Positions 1 to 10,732 of a stretch of 64,000 bases of DNA are shown one piece after another (the first letter of the stretch is position 1; every line of letters starts with the position of its first letter). The notes beneath the pieces were generated by a model. The model had not been told where the DNA came from and made no database searches. It saw nothing but the letters and a program-made list of their open reading frames with translations. The position numbers and the translations under genes were made by a program. The DNA lies in the NCBI RefSeq assembly GCF_964656455.1, contig NC_135726.1:23385168-23449167 (forward strand), read 5' to 3'. The stretch comes from Halichoerus grypus. Its lineage: Eukaryota > Chordata > Mammalia > Carnivora > Phocidae.

Positions 1-417
1 TTGTGAGTTAGTTTTGGGTGACAGGGTAGCCAAAAGAGGCAAAAAATAAAAACAAAATTTTAGGTAGAGTTGCCTAATTATTGAACATTCTCTATAATTC
101 TAAACTATAACACTAACTTAACACTCACCATCCCTACACGCACCCACAGCACACACAACCATCAAAGGCATTATTAAAGTATTACTCAATGTGAAACTGT
201 ACACCAAACTGCTCTCAATAAATGTTGTGTGAATTGTTATAAAAACATGAAAAGTTCTGTGCATTTGAGAAGCTACCAGAAGGCTAGAAAAGGGTGGCAG
301 GGGTAAAGTTTTGGCTGAACTGAAGAATTTAGCAAAAAACTGGAAACTGGAACAGAAGGTGACCATGTAAAATGGCAGCTCTCTAAAAATCCTGGACATA
401 TTCCAGCTATAGGCTAG

Positions 418-452
418 ATGAAGATTTAAGCTGGTTTTACTTAAATCTTCAT
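418..452. repeat. Perfect 13-bp inverted repeat (hairpin)
   Basis: ATGAAGATTTAAG (418-430) is followed after a 9-nt spacer by its exact reverse complement CTTAAATCTTCAT (440-452). The arms can form a 13-bp hairpin in DNA or RNA. No transposon family, tRNA or miRNA precursor is recognised around it, so its origin is unknown. Confidence 0.85.
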
Positions 453-572
453 AAGATAAAGTGAGCCCAGCAAGCCAGATGACTTAAAGCACTCCAGGCA
501 GCTAGAGTTTGCTCCTAATACAAATTTGCTTATAATTCCCGCTTAGCGATAAAAATGATCCTACTTTCCAAC

Positions 573-575
573 AAA

Positions 576-606
<31 letters not shown>

Positions 607-613
607 AAATAAA
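573..613. repeat. (AAAT)n microsatellite
   Basis: About nine consecutive AAAT units, ending in a slightly degraded AAAAATAAAG. It could be the remnant of an A-rich retrotransposon tail, but no element body precedes it. Confidence 0.9.
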
Positions 614-689
614 GCATCAACCCACTCAGGCTTAATTTTTCATTTTACAAAATATGTAACAACATTTTTCTTTGAAGGGGTCATACTAT

Positions 690-880
690 GTTGGGAAACG
701 CAACGCATTTAGACTTAGGGCTTAAAATCAGCTCTTTGAGTCCTTATATCCATTTTGGACAAATTAGTTAAACTCTGAACTTTGATGTTTTCATTTCTAA
801 AATGTAAAAATAATGAGAACTACGCTACAAGAATGTGTGAATATCAAATTAAAATGAAGTAAATTTATATAAAAATGAGT
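690..880 (+). mobile_element. MIR SINE fragment
   Basis: The order of motifs follows the MIR core: GGACAAATTAGTTAAACTC, then a CATTTCTAAAATGTAAAAAT segment like CATCTGTAAAATGGGGATAA, then the A-rich 3' part. Diverged and without target duplication. Confidence 0.65.
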
Positions 881-978
881 TCACACATTGCAGAGCACAG
901 TTATTCATATTTGCTAATTGACTTGGGCCAAATAGGTATTTATCTGATAAGAATCATAAAATAAAATCAAAAGGGGGA

Positions 979-1027
979 GAGTGTGCATGTGTGTGTATGT
1001 ATATGTGTATATACATACATATAAATA
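979..1027. repeat. (TG)n/(TA)n simple repeat
   Basis: Imperfect alternating purine-pyrimidine tract (GTGTGCATGTGTGTGTATG, then ATATACATACATATAAATA). Confidence 0.75.
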
Positions 1028-2677
1028 TTATCTCATCCCCCTCCTGCTACTGCTGCAGAGGAAATGATAAGGTGCTCTCACAGCCAAATAAAAGGCAACC
1101 TCTTCACACACAATCAGAAAACATGCTGGAAAACATGTTTCATCCTAGCAATGTTTCATCATTAATAAGTAATGGAATTACTCATATCTATTCAGCATGC
1201 TAAATGGCATTGATTACTGAAGTGCTCGTATTACCAGAAAAATAATATCCCCATTAAAGGGGTGGGGTGGGGTGGGAAAAGGATGAAAATAGTTGTCAGC
1301 AATGGTTCTGCATTAGCATCACAGAATTCAGGATGGAGGCTCCCCTAGGATCTTTTCCGCAGTCTAGTGCAGGCTTGCTCAAGTTTGTTCCTCCATCTAC
1401 CTGCATCAGACAAGGTTCAACCTCAATACTGAATCAAAATGGGCTGGAGTAGGATGATGCAGTGGTCCAGAACTTTGCTTCCTCATAAGAGGGTTTACCA
1501 TGAAGCTATGCAAGTTTAGCCTAGCACTCTCCATTTGCTTGGCCTTGAATAACATGTTCATGTGACCATATGTTTTTATAAAATCTTTCAAAGTAAACAA
1601 TGTAACTACAAATGTGAAAGGTGTTCTCTCTTTCCACTTTGACTTCCTTCTGGCAGGTGTTAATGGAATAGGCCACAGAAAGGTATTTGGGGTAAGAACC
1701 CAAACCACCAACACTGACACAGCTTACTATGTATATTACTATGGCTTTACTATTTAGACATTTTCACAAACATGACTTTGCTTTTTAGCAATATGACTTT
1801 TCTATTCTATGAAACTCTTGCCCAGGAAGATAAAATTTGCACATCGCTCTGTTGTTAGTTTTGAGATCATCCTTATAAAAAACCCCTAAGACCCCAAAAA
1901 CTATCTGAGTGAACATCAAACTGTTCAACTTGGGATGCATGGTTCACTTCCCAAGATTCTTTAACTCAGGCTTCAGTTATCCCACCTTGTTGTGTCCATC
2001 AATCCTCAATTATTATGTATGATCTTTATTTAATATTAAACCACATATTGAAAGATTTACCTTAAACTAGACTCCAAAATCTTATCTAGACACAGATTTC
2101 TCGCTGAGCTTTATTATCACATTATTTTGATGGTGTTTTCATGGAGTTAGCATCTGACATAGGAATCTAGTTAAGGGGAAATTGAGTTGGGAATGCTTTT
2201 AATTGGGGTTGAATAGGCTATGTTTTTTGTGATTTTTCAGTTGCTTCTTTTTCTGGTTTAATGATTGCTCATTGTCCTGATATTGGAGTGGCTTCTCTGA
2301 ATCCTCTGTCTGCTGTGCTAACTCAGCAAGGGTTTGGAGAAGAAAGTGCAAATCTAGAGGTCCTATCACTACATGAACATGCCAGGCAACCAGCAGAATT
2401 ACATGGGTAATGGAGGAGGAGCACGGCTGAAATATTCTGATGCAGAAGGTAGTCTGTAAAAAACATTTTCCCACCATCAGATATGCCCAGTGAAAAGCAA
2501 AGAATTCAGTTCTCATCAGTATCTAGTCAAAAAACGGAAGTTCTCTCATGTCAGAAGTAGTCTAATAACACAACCTATAGATTTCCATATGAATCACGCA
2601 TTTTCAACTTCAAAATATTTAAGATTAGTTCCTGCACAGGAAAAATTAAAATGCTCTGAAAATTTAAAGCTTATATA
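1028..2677. other. Unassigned DNA
   Basis: No gene, RNA or clear transposon family seen on either strand. The only distinct feature is the G-run tract at 1259-1276. Confidence 0.45.
1259..1276 (+). other. Predicted G-quadruplex, single-T loops
   Basis: GGGGTGGGGTGGGGTGGG fits the canonical G3+N1-7 pattern, with four G runs and one-nucleotide T loops. Such loops generally favour very stable parallel quadruplexes. No promoter or CpG island surrounds it. Confidence 0.8.
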
Positions 2678-2897
2678 GGGGCATCTGTGTGGTTTAGTCA
2701 GTTAACTGTCTGACTCTTGGTTTTGGTTCAGATCATGATCTCAGGGTCATGAGATTGAGCCCTGCATTGAGCCCTGTGTCAGGCTCCGTGGTCACTGGGG
2801 AGTCTGCTTGAGATTATCTCCCTCTCCATCTGCTTGTGCCCCCACTCATGCTCTCTCTCTCTCAAATAAGTAAATAAATCTTAAAAAAATAAAATAA
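2678..2897 (+). mobile_element. CAN-SINE, older diverged copy
   Basis: tRNA-like head (GGGGCATCTGTGTGGTTTAG, then CAGATCATGATCTCAGGGTC), CT-rich body (CATGCTCTCTCTCTCTC) and A tail with AATAAAT units. The body has the GAGTCTGCTTGAGATT variant shared with the copy at 58657. A short internal duplication (GAGCCCTG) is visible. The next SINE begins directly in its tail. Confidence 0.9.
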
Positions 2898-3100
2898 GGG
2901 CGCATGGGTGACTCAGTCATTAAGCATCTGCCTTCAGCTCAGGTCATGATCCCAGGGTTCTGGGATCGAGCCCCACATCAGGCTCCCTGCTCCACGGGAA
3001 GCCTGCTTCTCCCTTTCCCACTCCCCCTGCTTGTGTTCCCTCTCTCGCTGTGTCTCTCTCTGTCAAATAAATAAATAAAATCTTTACCAAAAAAAAAAAA
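2898..3100 (+). mobile_element. CAN-SINE inserted in the tail of the previous copy
   Basis: Complete tRNA-derived head (GGGCGCATGGGTGACTCAG), body CTCCCCCTGCTTGTGTTCCC and tail AATAAATAAAATCTTT then poly(A). It starts in the A-rich tail of the SINE at 2678. The target duplication (AAATAAAATAA-like) is low complexity and cannot be set exactly. Confidence 0.92.
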
Positions 3101-3644
3101 TTAAAGTAAAATAAAAGCAACTTGATAGAGTTTCCCTCAAATTTGACAATAATCCTAATTATTTATATGATGTTACTGATGAGAGCTGTAGAGCATAAAG
3201 AACCTAAGTTATCAATAATTTTAAAAATATTTTATTAACCATTCTAGAGGAAAGACTGATTTAATTTTTCTTTTCTAATATAAATCATCCTGTAAAAATC
3301 ATTGTCAAAAAAAAGAGGCCAAGAGTAGGTAGGGGAAAAAAAAAACAATGTAGGGTGGAAAAAGTTGTATAACCCTGTGCCAGTTATTTGATATAAATAT
3401 TATGTTCTTTTTGTTCTTTTTTTTTTCATGGATTTTGTGATACTTGTAGTTTGTGTCATTTTTTTTTCCTTTTAATTTGTATTTTGTTGTAACAAGTTTC
3501 TGATTCTAAATCACTTTTGTACCTAATTCTTTACTTGCCAGCTTTTAAGTCTTGCCACTGTTTTTTTAAGATACACGAATTTAATAACGTGGTTCAGGGA
3601 GGAAACGTAGAGCAAAATGAAAGAAAGAAGAGGTTGATTTTAGT
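3101..3644. other. Unassigned AT-rich DNA
   Basis: T- and A-rich tracts only; no gene or confident repeat. Confidence 0.45.
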
Positions 3645-3745
3645 TTTGTTACTAGCTTGCCATGTAATATTAGGCAAGTTACTTAATCTCTCTGAGTTGT
3701 GATTTTTTATACCTGAAACAAGGGATTATTTCTCCCATTTCACTA
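3645..3745 (+). mobile_element. MIR SINE fragment
   Basis: Contains CAAGTTACTTAATCTCTCTG, a near match to the MIR core, followed by a degraded copy of the TCAGTTTCCTCATCTGTAAA part. Confidence 0.8.
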
Positions 3746-4378
3746 TGTTGGATAGAAATCAAAAGTAGAAGAAAAGGGGAATACAACTTTTTAATAATTG
3801 CAACATGATATTTCTTTTGCTGTCATTTCTCTTCATAAAGATATGTGAATCTCAATTGAAACTTCCCCCTCCTGCTCCTAAAAACAATTGGTATTTATCC
3901 TCCTGGTTAGAACTGGTGTTAGTGCCAACTAGAAAGAAGTGAGCTAATGCCCATGTCTCATTGTTTGCAGAATACTTTAAAGAAATCACAGAATGTCTGC
4001 ACTTTGTGTCTACACAGAGGAAACCAAACGACATAATTTTAAATAGAAATTGCATAATTTTGTTAGAAATTACTTCCATTGAATACTATTCTTTACAATA
4101 AATAGGCTCTTTTGCATGACCTGGTTACTTAGTCCTTTCCACCTTATATTACATTACAAAAACACTGGCCAAAAGGCTTACTCAACTTGGCTACATCAAT
4201 TCTGATTTTTAGGAAAACAACTGCAAATGAAATCTCTATCATCAACCACACCAGGGATTGGAGATAAATGTGACTATCCTGTTCTTAACCTGAAATGTGG
4301 CCCTGGGCTAGCCACATCCTAGGACAGGATTTCCAAAAGAGGCATAGAGTCAACTCCAGACTTCCTCTGTAAGCTGGG
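3746..4378. other. Unassigned DNA
   Basis: Nothing recognised. Confidence 0.4.
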
Positions 4379-4438
4379 AAAAACAAAACAAAACAAAACA
4401 AAGCAAAGCAAAACAAAAACAAAAATAAAAGCAAAACA
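4379..4438. repeat. (AAAAC)n simple repeat
   Basis: Run of AAAAC units with AAAGC variants, on the plus strand. Confidence 0.9.
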
Positions 4439-4839
4439 GGCCAGGTCTGCTCAGCAGAACAGAGTGTTAGGGTCTCACACTGTGGTTTCTGGACCAAAGC
4501 CAATTCATAGATGCTCTGGGTTGGCCATCACACCTTATTAGCCTCACATTATTAAAAATAAAACAAATAAACAAAAATTGGAAGAGCTGTGTTTTGGTCA
4601 ACATTTTTAAAATTGTGAGATTTTACATATAAATCTGGATTTCTGTAATACCTTGAAACATCAGTATCTGTCACTGTTGACCCTCCCTCACCCATGGCTC
4701 TAATCTGGGAGGAGAGTCGCTTTTGCCCCTTTCAAGTAGCCCCTTATAAGCTTCGCCTTGCCCCTCTGTTCTTCTAACATTTTAGGAAATCCGAAGCACC
4801 TTCCAATATAATGCTGTACTTTTATTTTCACACTCCCTG
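4439..4839. other. Unassigned DNA
   Basis: Nothing recognised. Confidence 0.4.
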
Positions 4840-4990
4840 TGGAATTCATTCGGGAAACACTAATTGCTTGTTGAGGATGTATCACACACTCTTCTGGGAA
4901 GCCTCCAAGGATAAAGAGATATTCAGGCAGACATGGTTCTAGTCCTCAAGGAACTTAAAATTCAGTGAAATGAGTGATCTCAAACACTTA
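4840..4990. mobile_element. L2-like fragment
   Basis: The series 'cactcttctgggaagc ... ggataaagagatattcagg ... agtcctcaaggaactt' resembles the common L2 3' segment that reads, on one strand, as CCTGCCCTCAAGGAGCTT. Highly diverged. Confidence 0.45.
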
Positions 4991-5189
4991 AATAGGTATT
5001 CAGGCATTTGTTAGGTTGTGTTTTATTATTGTTTTTCTCAGTCCTATGAAAATCAAGGAATACAGGGTTCCCTAAAGGGCATCACTGAGAGATCTGACAT
5101 GGCGGCCTCAGAAAGGCTTCATTCTGAAGTATGAAAGAGGAAAGGGGGCTTATTTATTATTTATAGATGAGGGTGTCTTGACTAGGGTA

Positions 5190-5262
5190 AGTAGTCCCCA
5201 CCCACCTGATGATCAAAATTACCTGAGGAGCTTTTCAGAAATGCAAGTTAGGAGGAAAGGAG
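5190..5262. mobile_element. MER5-like hAT fragment
   Basis: AAAATTACCTGAGGAGCTTT and the following TCAGAAATGCAAGTTAG resemble the MER5A block (AATCACCTGGGGAGCTTTTAAAAATGCAGAT). Confidence 0.5.
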
Positions 5263-5984
5263 CTAGGAAGGGGAGAAAGAATTCTCCTCAGAAAGAGTGG
5301 TGGGTACAAAAGCCTTGAGGTTGCAAAGGGCATGGCTAATTCCATGTACTTCCAGACTGTTTACATACGCATTGGTGTTCATTCCTTTCATCTGTGAGAG
5401 TGATCATGCCATACCAAGGCTTGAAATAAAAACAGGCACTTCCCAGATGATTGATACCATGTTTTATGGGATGTCTATCTTCTGCAACAAAAACAACTAA
5501 TTTACATTTCATTCAGCTGTTAGGAATCTAATTTAGACATAAGTCAAAATAAACACACTTTTCAGAAACTTTCATAAAAACATATGCCTACTTGGATATT
5601 TTCATCCTTCTACTGAGTTTTCTAAAATAGTAACATATGGTGGGATTATCACAAAAATCACTGGAACAGAAGATTCCCTTTAAGAGTCTTACATGCTCCT
5701 TGGTATAACAAGCACAGTCCTTCAATGAAGCGTCAAAGGCTTTGATTGCATGGACAAGTATGTCAGTAATAATAATTATTATTATTGCTATGATTCTTCA
5801 ATGCCTATAAACCTGGCATGGAGACAATTAATACTGATGCCATCAAAATACATTTCCCAAATTACATTGTTAATAGCTGTTTTTAAAAGAATTTTTAAAA
5901 ATATTATTACCATGTTAATTCCTATAAGCAGAAAGTAGCTATGGAAATAAATACAATGCATAACCCACAAACAGAGTCTGAACT
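5263..5984. other. Unassigned DNA
   Basis: Nothing recognised; short AT-rich runs near 5768-5790. Confidence 0.4.
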
Positions 5985-6118
5985 TAATTTTTCCCCTCCC
6001 TCCTTCCCCTCCTCTTGCTTCTTCTTTTTGTTGTTTTCTTCTTGTTCTCCTCCTCCCCTTCCAATTCCCCTTCCCTCTCCTTTTCTTCTTCCTCTCCCTC
6101 CTAATTTTTTTTTCTTCA
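5985..6118. repeat. Long polypyrimidine tract
   Basis: About 130 bases almost entirely of C and T (CCTCCTCCCCTTCCAATTCC and similar). The frames across it are low-complexity and not coding. Such tracts can adopt triplex (H-DNA) forms. Confidence 0.85.
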
Positions 6119-6445
6119 TACAAAGAAAGTTAGGCAAATAAGACACTCAACACTGTATTAGCTTCAAACATACTTTGTCATTTCCATCATGGGAAAAACT
6201 GAAAGAGAATTAAAAGGAAGTGGCTTTCTAGTTGTTTATCAATGCTATTTGATTTCAATTTGTGTCCTATCAATATCATCTCACAAAGTACGAGCGGAGG
6301 GGCGCACAAGTTTCTGGTTTATAAAACCTATAGACCTATTACCTATCTCTTTATCTGTAGGGTCTGGTGACCAAAAATATTAAGAAAGGTGGCTGAGGAT
6401 AAAGGGACATACTACTTGTGACAATCAACAGATGTAGAACTTATT
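6119..6445. other. Unassigned DNA
   Basis: Nothing recognised. Confidence 0.4.
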
Positions 6446-6585
6446 CAGTGGGTCTCAATCCTCATTGATAGTTAGAATCACCTACTAAATTTTGGAAAAA
6501 TAGAATCATCCAGGCCTCCCTTCCCCTCAGAAATTCTGATTCAATTGGTCTTACCGGGTCTCGTCTCTGGTACTTTTTAAGTTTC
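6446..6585 (+). mobile_element. MER5A-like hAT-Charlie fragment
   Basis: Starts CAGTGGGTCTCAATCCTCA, like the MER5A terminal repeat CAGTGGTTCTCAACC, and continues with TTAGAATCACCTACTAAATT and AGAAATTCTGATTCAATTGG, both hallmark MER5A blocks. The right end is missing. Confidence 0.75.
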
Positions 6586-6689
6586 ACAGATGGAGTTTCA
6601 GCTCTGCTTCCAACTCAGATTGTGACCTTGGACAAATTACCCCTGTTTTCTCGGATCATATCTTCTCATTTATAGTTAAAGGACATTTG
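6586..6689 (+). mobile_element. MIR SINE fragment
   Basis: GTGACCTTGGACAAATTAC followed by a degraded CTGTTTTCTCGGATCATATC matches the MIR core order. It lies between two MER5-like pieces. Confidence 0.65.
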
Positions 6690-6830
6690 AATTGATTATG
6701 AACTCTCAAACGTACCTGACTATTAGAATCATTTGCAAAATGTTTAAAAATACAGAATCGCTAGGATTTGGGATCAGAGAACGTATATCCTGATTCCTGC
6801 CTCTGTTGGCTGGAGCCTAACTTTGAGTTT
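6690..6830 (+). mobile_element. Second MER5-like fragment
   Basis: TATTAGAATCATTTGCAAAA, TTTAAAAATACAGAATCGCT and ATATCCTGATTCC follow the MER5A left-half order. It repeats the same half as the copy at 6446, so it is probably a separate insertion. Confidence 0.55.
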
Positions 6831-7544
6831 GATATGTATTAATCATGAATGCTTTAACACAAAGTTCTAACCAACTGAAATAACCTATAAGGCAAACAAT
6901 TGAAATTCAGGTAACAGATGATTGATGAAAAGTGGTCTGTGTTGAGCAGTGCAATCACTCTGTAACTGAACCTCCCTATGGCAGATAAACATTATCTCTG
7001 ACTGTCACGGCTGGCATTTAATTCTAAATCACTTCATGAAAGTCTTCCGTGTTCCAACATTTCACACATTAAGTAGTGTTTATCATCAATAATGTAAACA
7101 TAAATTTGGAAATCAGACTATTTCTTAGCTACATTTTCCTGTTTGATTTGTGACCAGGGGACAGACCACAAGAATGGGGAATCAATGTTTGGAGCGTTAG
7201 GTATGTCCAGGCCAAAACCCACTTCGTTAACAGGCATGTTCTCATCACAGAAGTCCCTTAAATTGTGAGGCCTCAAAGCATGAGACATATATGATGTATA
7301 GCAAACACATGCTGATCAATATCAGAATAACTTTATAAGGGAGTTAAAAATACAGGTTTTACAGTTTAATTCCTAAGCTAGATACAGATGAAATAGAAAA
7401 AAATCCATTAAGCACAAAAGGACATGACTAAACATTTGCTGTAGACTAGTAAAATGGAAACAAGATGACAACTGTGGCATGGTGGAGAGGGACAGAAAGA
7501 CTAGCTCCAGTCCTAGAACTAAATCACTTGATTGATTGATTTGG
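6831..7544. other. Unassigned DNA
   Basis: Nothing recognised on either strand. Confidence 0.4.
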
Positions 7545-7640
7545 TGCTTAACCCCATTCAAGGTAATGTGCTGGGCACCAAAGATTACACCAGGCAAGCA
7601 GATGTGGACTCTCCTCACATTCACAAGCCAACACAAGAAT
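7545..7640. mobile_element. L2-like fragment
   Basis: GTGCTGGGCACCAAAGATTA and the following 'gactctcctcacattcaca' resemble the L2 3' segment GTGCCAGGCACTG...GGATAC. Weak. Confidence 0.4.
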
Positions 7641-7647
7641 CATTATA

Positions 7648-7978
7648 CATTTGACCCTTGAACAATGGGGCAGTCAGGGGCATCACCCAACGCAGTCAAA
7701 AATCCACATATAATTTTTGCCTCTCCCAAAACTTAACGACTAATAGCCTACTATTGACTGGAAGCCTTACTGATAACATAAACAGTTGATGAATGCATAT
7801 TTTATATGTAATAGATACTATCCATTGTATTATTACAATAAAGTAAGTTAGAGAAAAGGAAATGTTAAGAAAATCATAAAGAGGACAAAAGGTATTTACA
7901 GTACAATACATATATTTATTGAAAAAAAATCTGCATGTCAGTGGACCCATGCAGTACAGTTGTTCAAGGATCAACTGT
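7648..7978 (+). mobile_element. MER2-like Tigger nonautonomous DNA transposon
   Basis: The left end CATTTGACCCTTGAACA and right end TGTTCAAGGATCAACTG are inverted repeats matching at 15 of 17 bases. TA stands outside the left end (7646-7647) and a decayed TG outside the right end, as expected for Tc1/mariner TA targets. The interior (CCAAAACTTAACGACTAATA, GGAAGCCTTACTGATAACAT) is typical of MER2/Tigger2-derived elements. No transposase frame remains. Confidence 0.88.
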
Positions 7979-8689
7979 GTTCCACATCATGTATGTGAAT
8001 GTGTTTCTTATGTGCTATCATAGAAATGTATACCAAAATATTACAGATCAGATCAGAAAACTGCTAAAACTATTGGGTCAGAGGTGATTTTTCAGATCAT
8101 TGAAAAAAAAAAATATGGCTGTATTTGAGTATGCATTTGTCTGGAATATGGAGTGACCACAAACAAGTCATTTTTAATCATTTCACAGATGGAAAAACCA
8201 AGGAATGCATTAACTATAGTGGTTATAGTATTAATTGCTCATTAAATAATACTTATTACCATACCACCTTATAAAGCTTAGCCCATGTTCAATAGACCTA
8301 TGTGTCAAGCCCTGTGCTGGTCACTGGAAATTTACTGGACACTCACAAATATCCATAGCTTCTAGTCTAAGGTTGTTTACAGATTGGTGCCTATGGTAGG
8401 TTCTGGAACATTTAGAAGATACATGTGAAGTCGTATGACAATTGAGTTTAAACACTCTAAAACTGTAAGAGATTGTTAGTGTTGGATTAACTGGAATACC
8501 CAATATGGCTCTTCCCATGACCTTAACTCATAAGACAAATGGACGGACACTTGGATATCAGCCCGGTCCACACACAAAGGTCGGCTCCTGGGATATAAAC
8601 ATGGGCAAGTGACAAATGACTGTGTCTGGACCTGAGGGGTGCTGGGGGGACAGGGGAGAATGGCACTGCAGGACCCGTGTAAGCCTGTT
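7979..8689. other. Unassigned DNA
   Basis: No gene. A faint L2-like stretch (AAGCCCTGTGCTGGTCACTG) lies near 8305-8330. Otherwise nothing. Confidence 0.4.
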
Positions 8690-9000
8690 TGTTTTCTTTT
8701 GTTCCTTTATTAATGATCTGATAGATCTGAATAAACAGTGTAGCAATCAAATTTGCAGATGGTGCAACACAGGGATCAATCTGAAAGCATTTGAACCTGT
8801 ACAGCCAGAAATTGAAAGTTCAGTGGAAATGAGATAATTAGAAAACAATGGAGTTAAGACAGACCTAAGGGTGTTAAAATTTGATATACAATTAGGTTGG
8901 AGAGAAAACTGCCCACGGGTAGAAAAATGCCCAGAAGCAACTTGACATCAAAGGGAAAATGTTGGATTTTATTATCTCTGTGAGTTTGGGATTCAGTGTT
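8690..9000 (+). mobile_element. CR1/L3-like LINE reverse transcriptase relic
   Basis: At 8704-8723 TTCCTTTATTAATGATCTGA reads F-I-N-D-L in one frame. About 25 bp on, in another frame, ATCAAATTTGCAGATGG reads I-K-F-A-D-G. The order F-I-N-D-L then K-F-A-D-D is the palm-domain signature of CR1/L3-clade LINE reverse transcriptases. Here the second catalytic D is G and a frameshift separates the blocks, so it is long dead. The downstream extent is uncertain. Confidence 0.6.
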
Positions 9001-9484
9001 AATTTATTCTTTAAAGGGGATAGTTTGTGGCTTATTCTTTATTACTGAAATGGACACATATGTACCTGAACTAGGAAAGTAACATACTCATTTGAAGAAA
9101 AAAAAATCACATATATGGTGACTAGGAGTATTGATCAGAGACCTTGATAGTGAAAAGTGAGGAATCTTCAACTTCATCTAAAAATTAAGTACTTTATAGT
9201 TTCTTTTAACTTTCAAAAGAAAGATATGCTTGACAGTAAGCTCATGATTGGCTTAAGTTATCAATGTTTTGCCCAGAGTTGATATTATTCTAGCCCAAAG
9301 CAAATACATTTGATATGCTTGTTAATCTCCATGGCCAAATCAAAGTGAGTATCTAATTTCTGGTAAGATAGTGAAATATTTTGATTACCTGAAGCCCTCT
9401 CAAAGCACCTCCAAGCACCCCACAAGCATTTAGAGAAGTGGGTGAGAGTTGTCCGGATACAGATAGCCTGAGATTTTAATTCAT
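9001..9484. other. Unassigned DNA
   Basis: Nothing recognised. Confidence 0.4.
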
Positions 9485-9690
9485 TAGGTGCCACTGTTTT
9501 ATTCATTTTGGGTAAGTAATTTTGAGATCAATATCTCATCTATAAAATGGTGAAAATTTCATCTACCTCAAAAGGTTTTTGTGAATGTTCTTTGAGATAA
9601 TGTATATAAAGCCCTTAGCAAAGGACTTAACACCTAACATGTTCTCAATTAACAATCATGTTGTGATTATTAGTGTTGATATTCTAGACC
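9485..9690 (+). mobile_element. MIR SINE
   Basis: TCTATAAAATGGTGAAAATT, then GTGAATGTTCTTTGAGATAA and AAGCCCTTAGCAAAGGACTT follow the MIR core-to-3' order (TCTGTAAAATGGGGATAAT ... GTGAGGATTAAATGAG ... GCGCTTAGAACAGTGCCTGG). Confidence 0.8.
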
Positions 9691-10084
9691 CCTATAATTA
9701 GAACCATGTTTTCAATTCATTTACAAATATCTTGGTACCCAAATTTCCATCTTATTCTTCATAATCTCTGTCAATAACAGCTATACACATAGTAGGTGTG
9801 TGTGTATCATATATGTGCATTTGCATGTGTTACGTATATTTCTCTTGAGATATGTATCTCACTTCTTTATCTTTCCTCTATTTCTGGATGTATCTGTTTT
9901 TACATTGTCCATGAGGAGTGAGGTCCTATTCTGTCCTTATTTCAATCTTTTCATGTTTAAGGTCTGTAAGTAAGAAAATGATTACCCTAGCTATCAGCTA
10001 ACTAAAATCCTGGGAATTTAAGTAAAGAACTTCTAACCATTTTGTTTCAGATAATTGAGACATCAAACTAAATCAATTACTGTC
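9691..10084. other. Unassigned DNA
   Basis: Contains a short GT/AT-rich patch near 9795-9835; nothing else seen. Confidence 0.4.
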
Positions 10085-10193
10085 CCCTTTTCCTCTCCCT
10101 AACCTCTTCTACTACTTTTTGTTCTGCTTCTCTTTCTTTCTCTTCTCTTCCTCCTCTTCATCCTCTTCTCCTTTTCTCCTCCTCCTCAAGACT
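10085..10193. repeat. Polypyrimidine tract
   Basis: CT-rich run (TTCCTCCTCTTCATCCTCTT and similar), about 110 bases with few purines. Confidence 0.75.
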
Positions 10194-10732
10194 TTATTAC
10201 TCATTTCTTTCTTAGATTCTACACTCAAACCCCAGTTTGCATGTACTGGGTGGCTCATTCTTTCCATCTGACATTTAATGAGGCTGTCAATGTACTTGGA
10301 TGCATGTCTTGGTCCTTCTTTATTCATCTATTGTACACTAATCATTACATTTGATACTACCGCTTATAGAAATTTTGATACTTAAGATAATATTCATTTT
10401 TATTATTTTAAAATCTCTTGTCTATTTTTGATGTTTTAAGACCATCTGTCAGGTCCACATAAGATTTGTTTTGAGATATTGATTGACATTACAATCAAAT
10501 GTACGGATCATTTTGGTGAAAACTCCCATCTTTACGAGAAAATTCTTTATATCCATGAAATATTTTCTCATTTTTTTGTGTTTATGCCTTTTATTAAAAA
10601 GTTTTAATTTTCTGGATAAAGATATAGTAATTTCCTGTAGATTTATTTCTAGATTCTAACTATTTTTGTTGATAAATCAAATGACACATTTTCAAAATTA
10701 TACTTTTGCTGCTAAATAAGAGATGAAAATGA

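Larger units (their letters stand above)
1..689. other. Unassigned AT-rich DNA
   Basis: No gene or confident repeat family is visible here. It holds a 13-bp perfect inverted repeat and an (AAAT)n microsatellite, listed separately. Confidence 0.5.

Noticed and set aside
5788..6146. Open frames on both strands across the pyrimidine tract
   Set aside because: Low-complexity Lys/Arg/Gly/Glu- or Pro/Ser/Phe-rich translations of a C/T tract, not coding.
8616..8837. 73-codon frame containing F-I-N-D-L as a possible gene
   Set aside because: The adjacent K-F-A-D block is in another frame and the catalytic D is lost, so this is a LINE relic.
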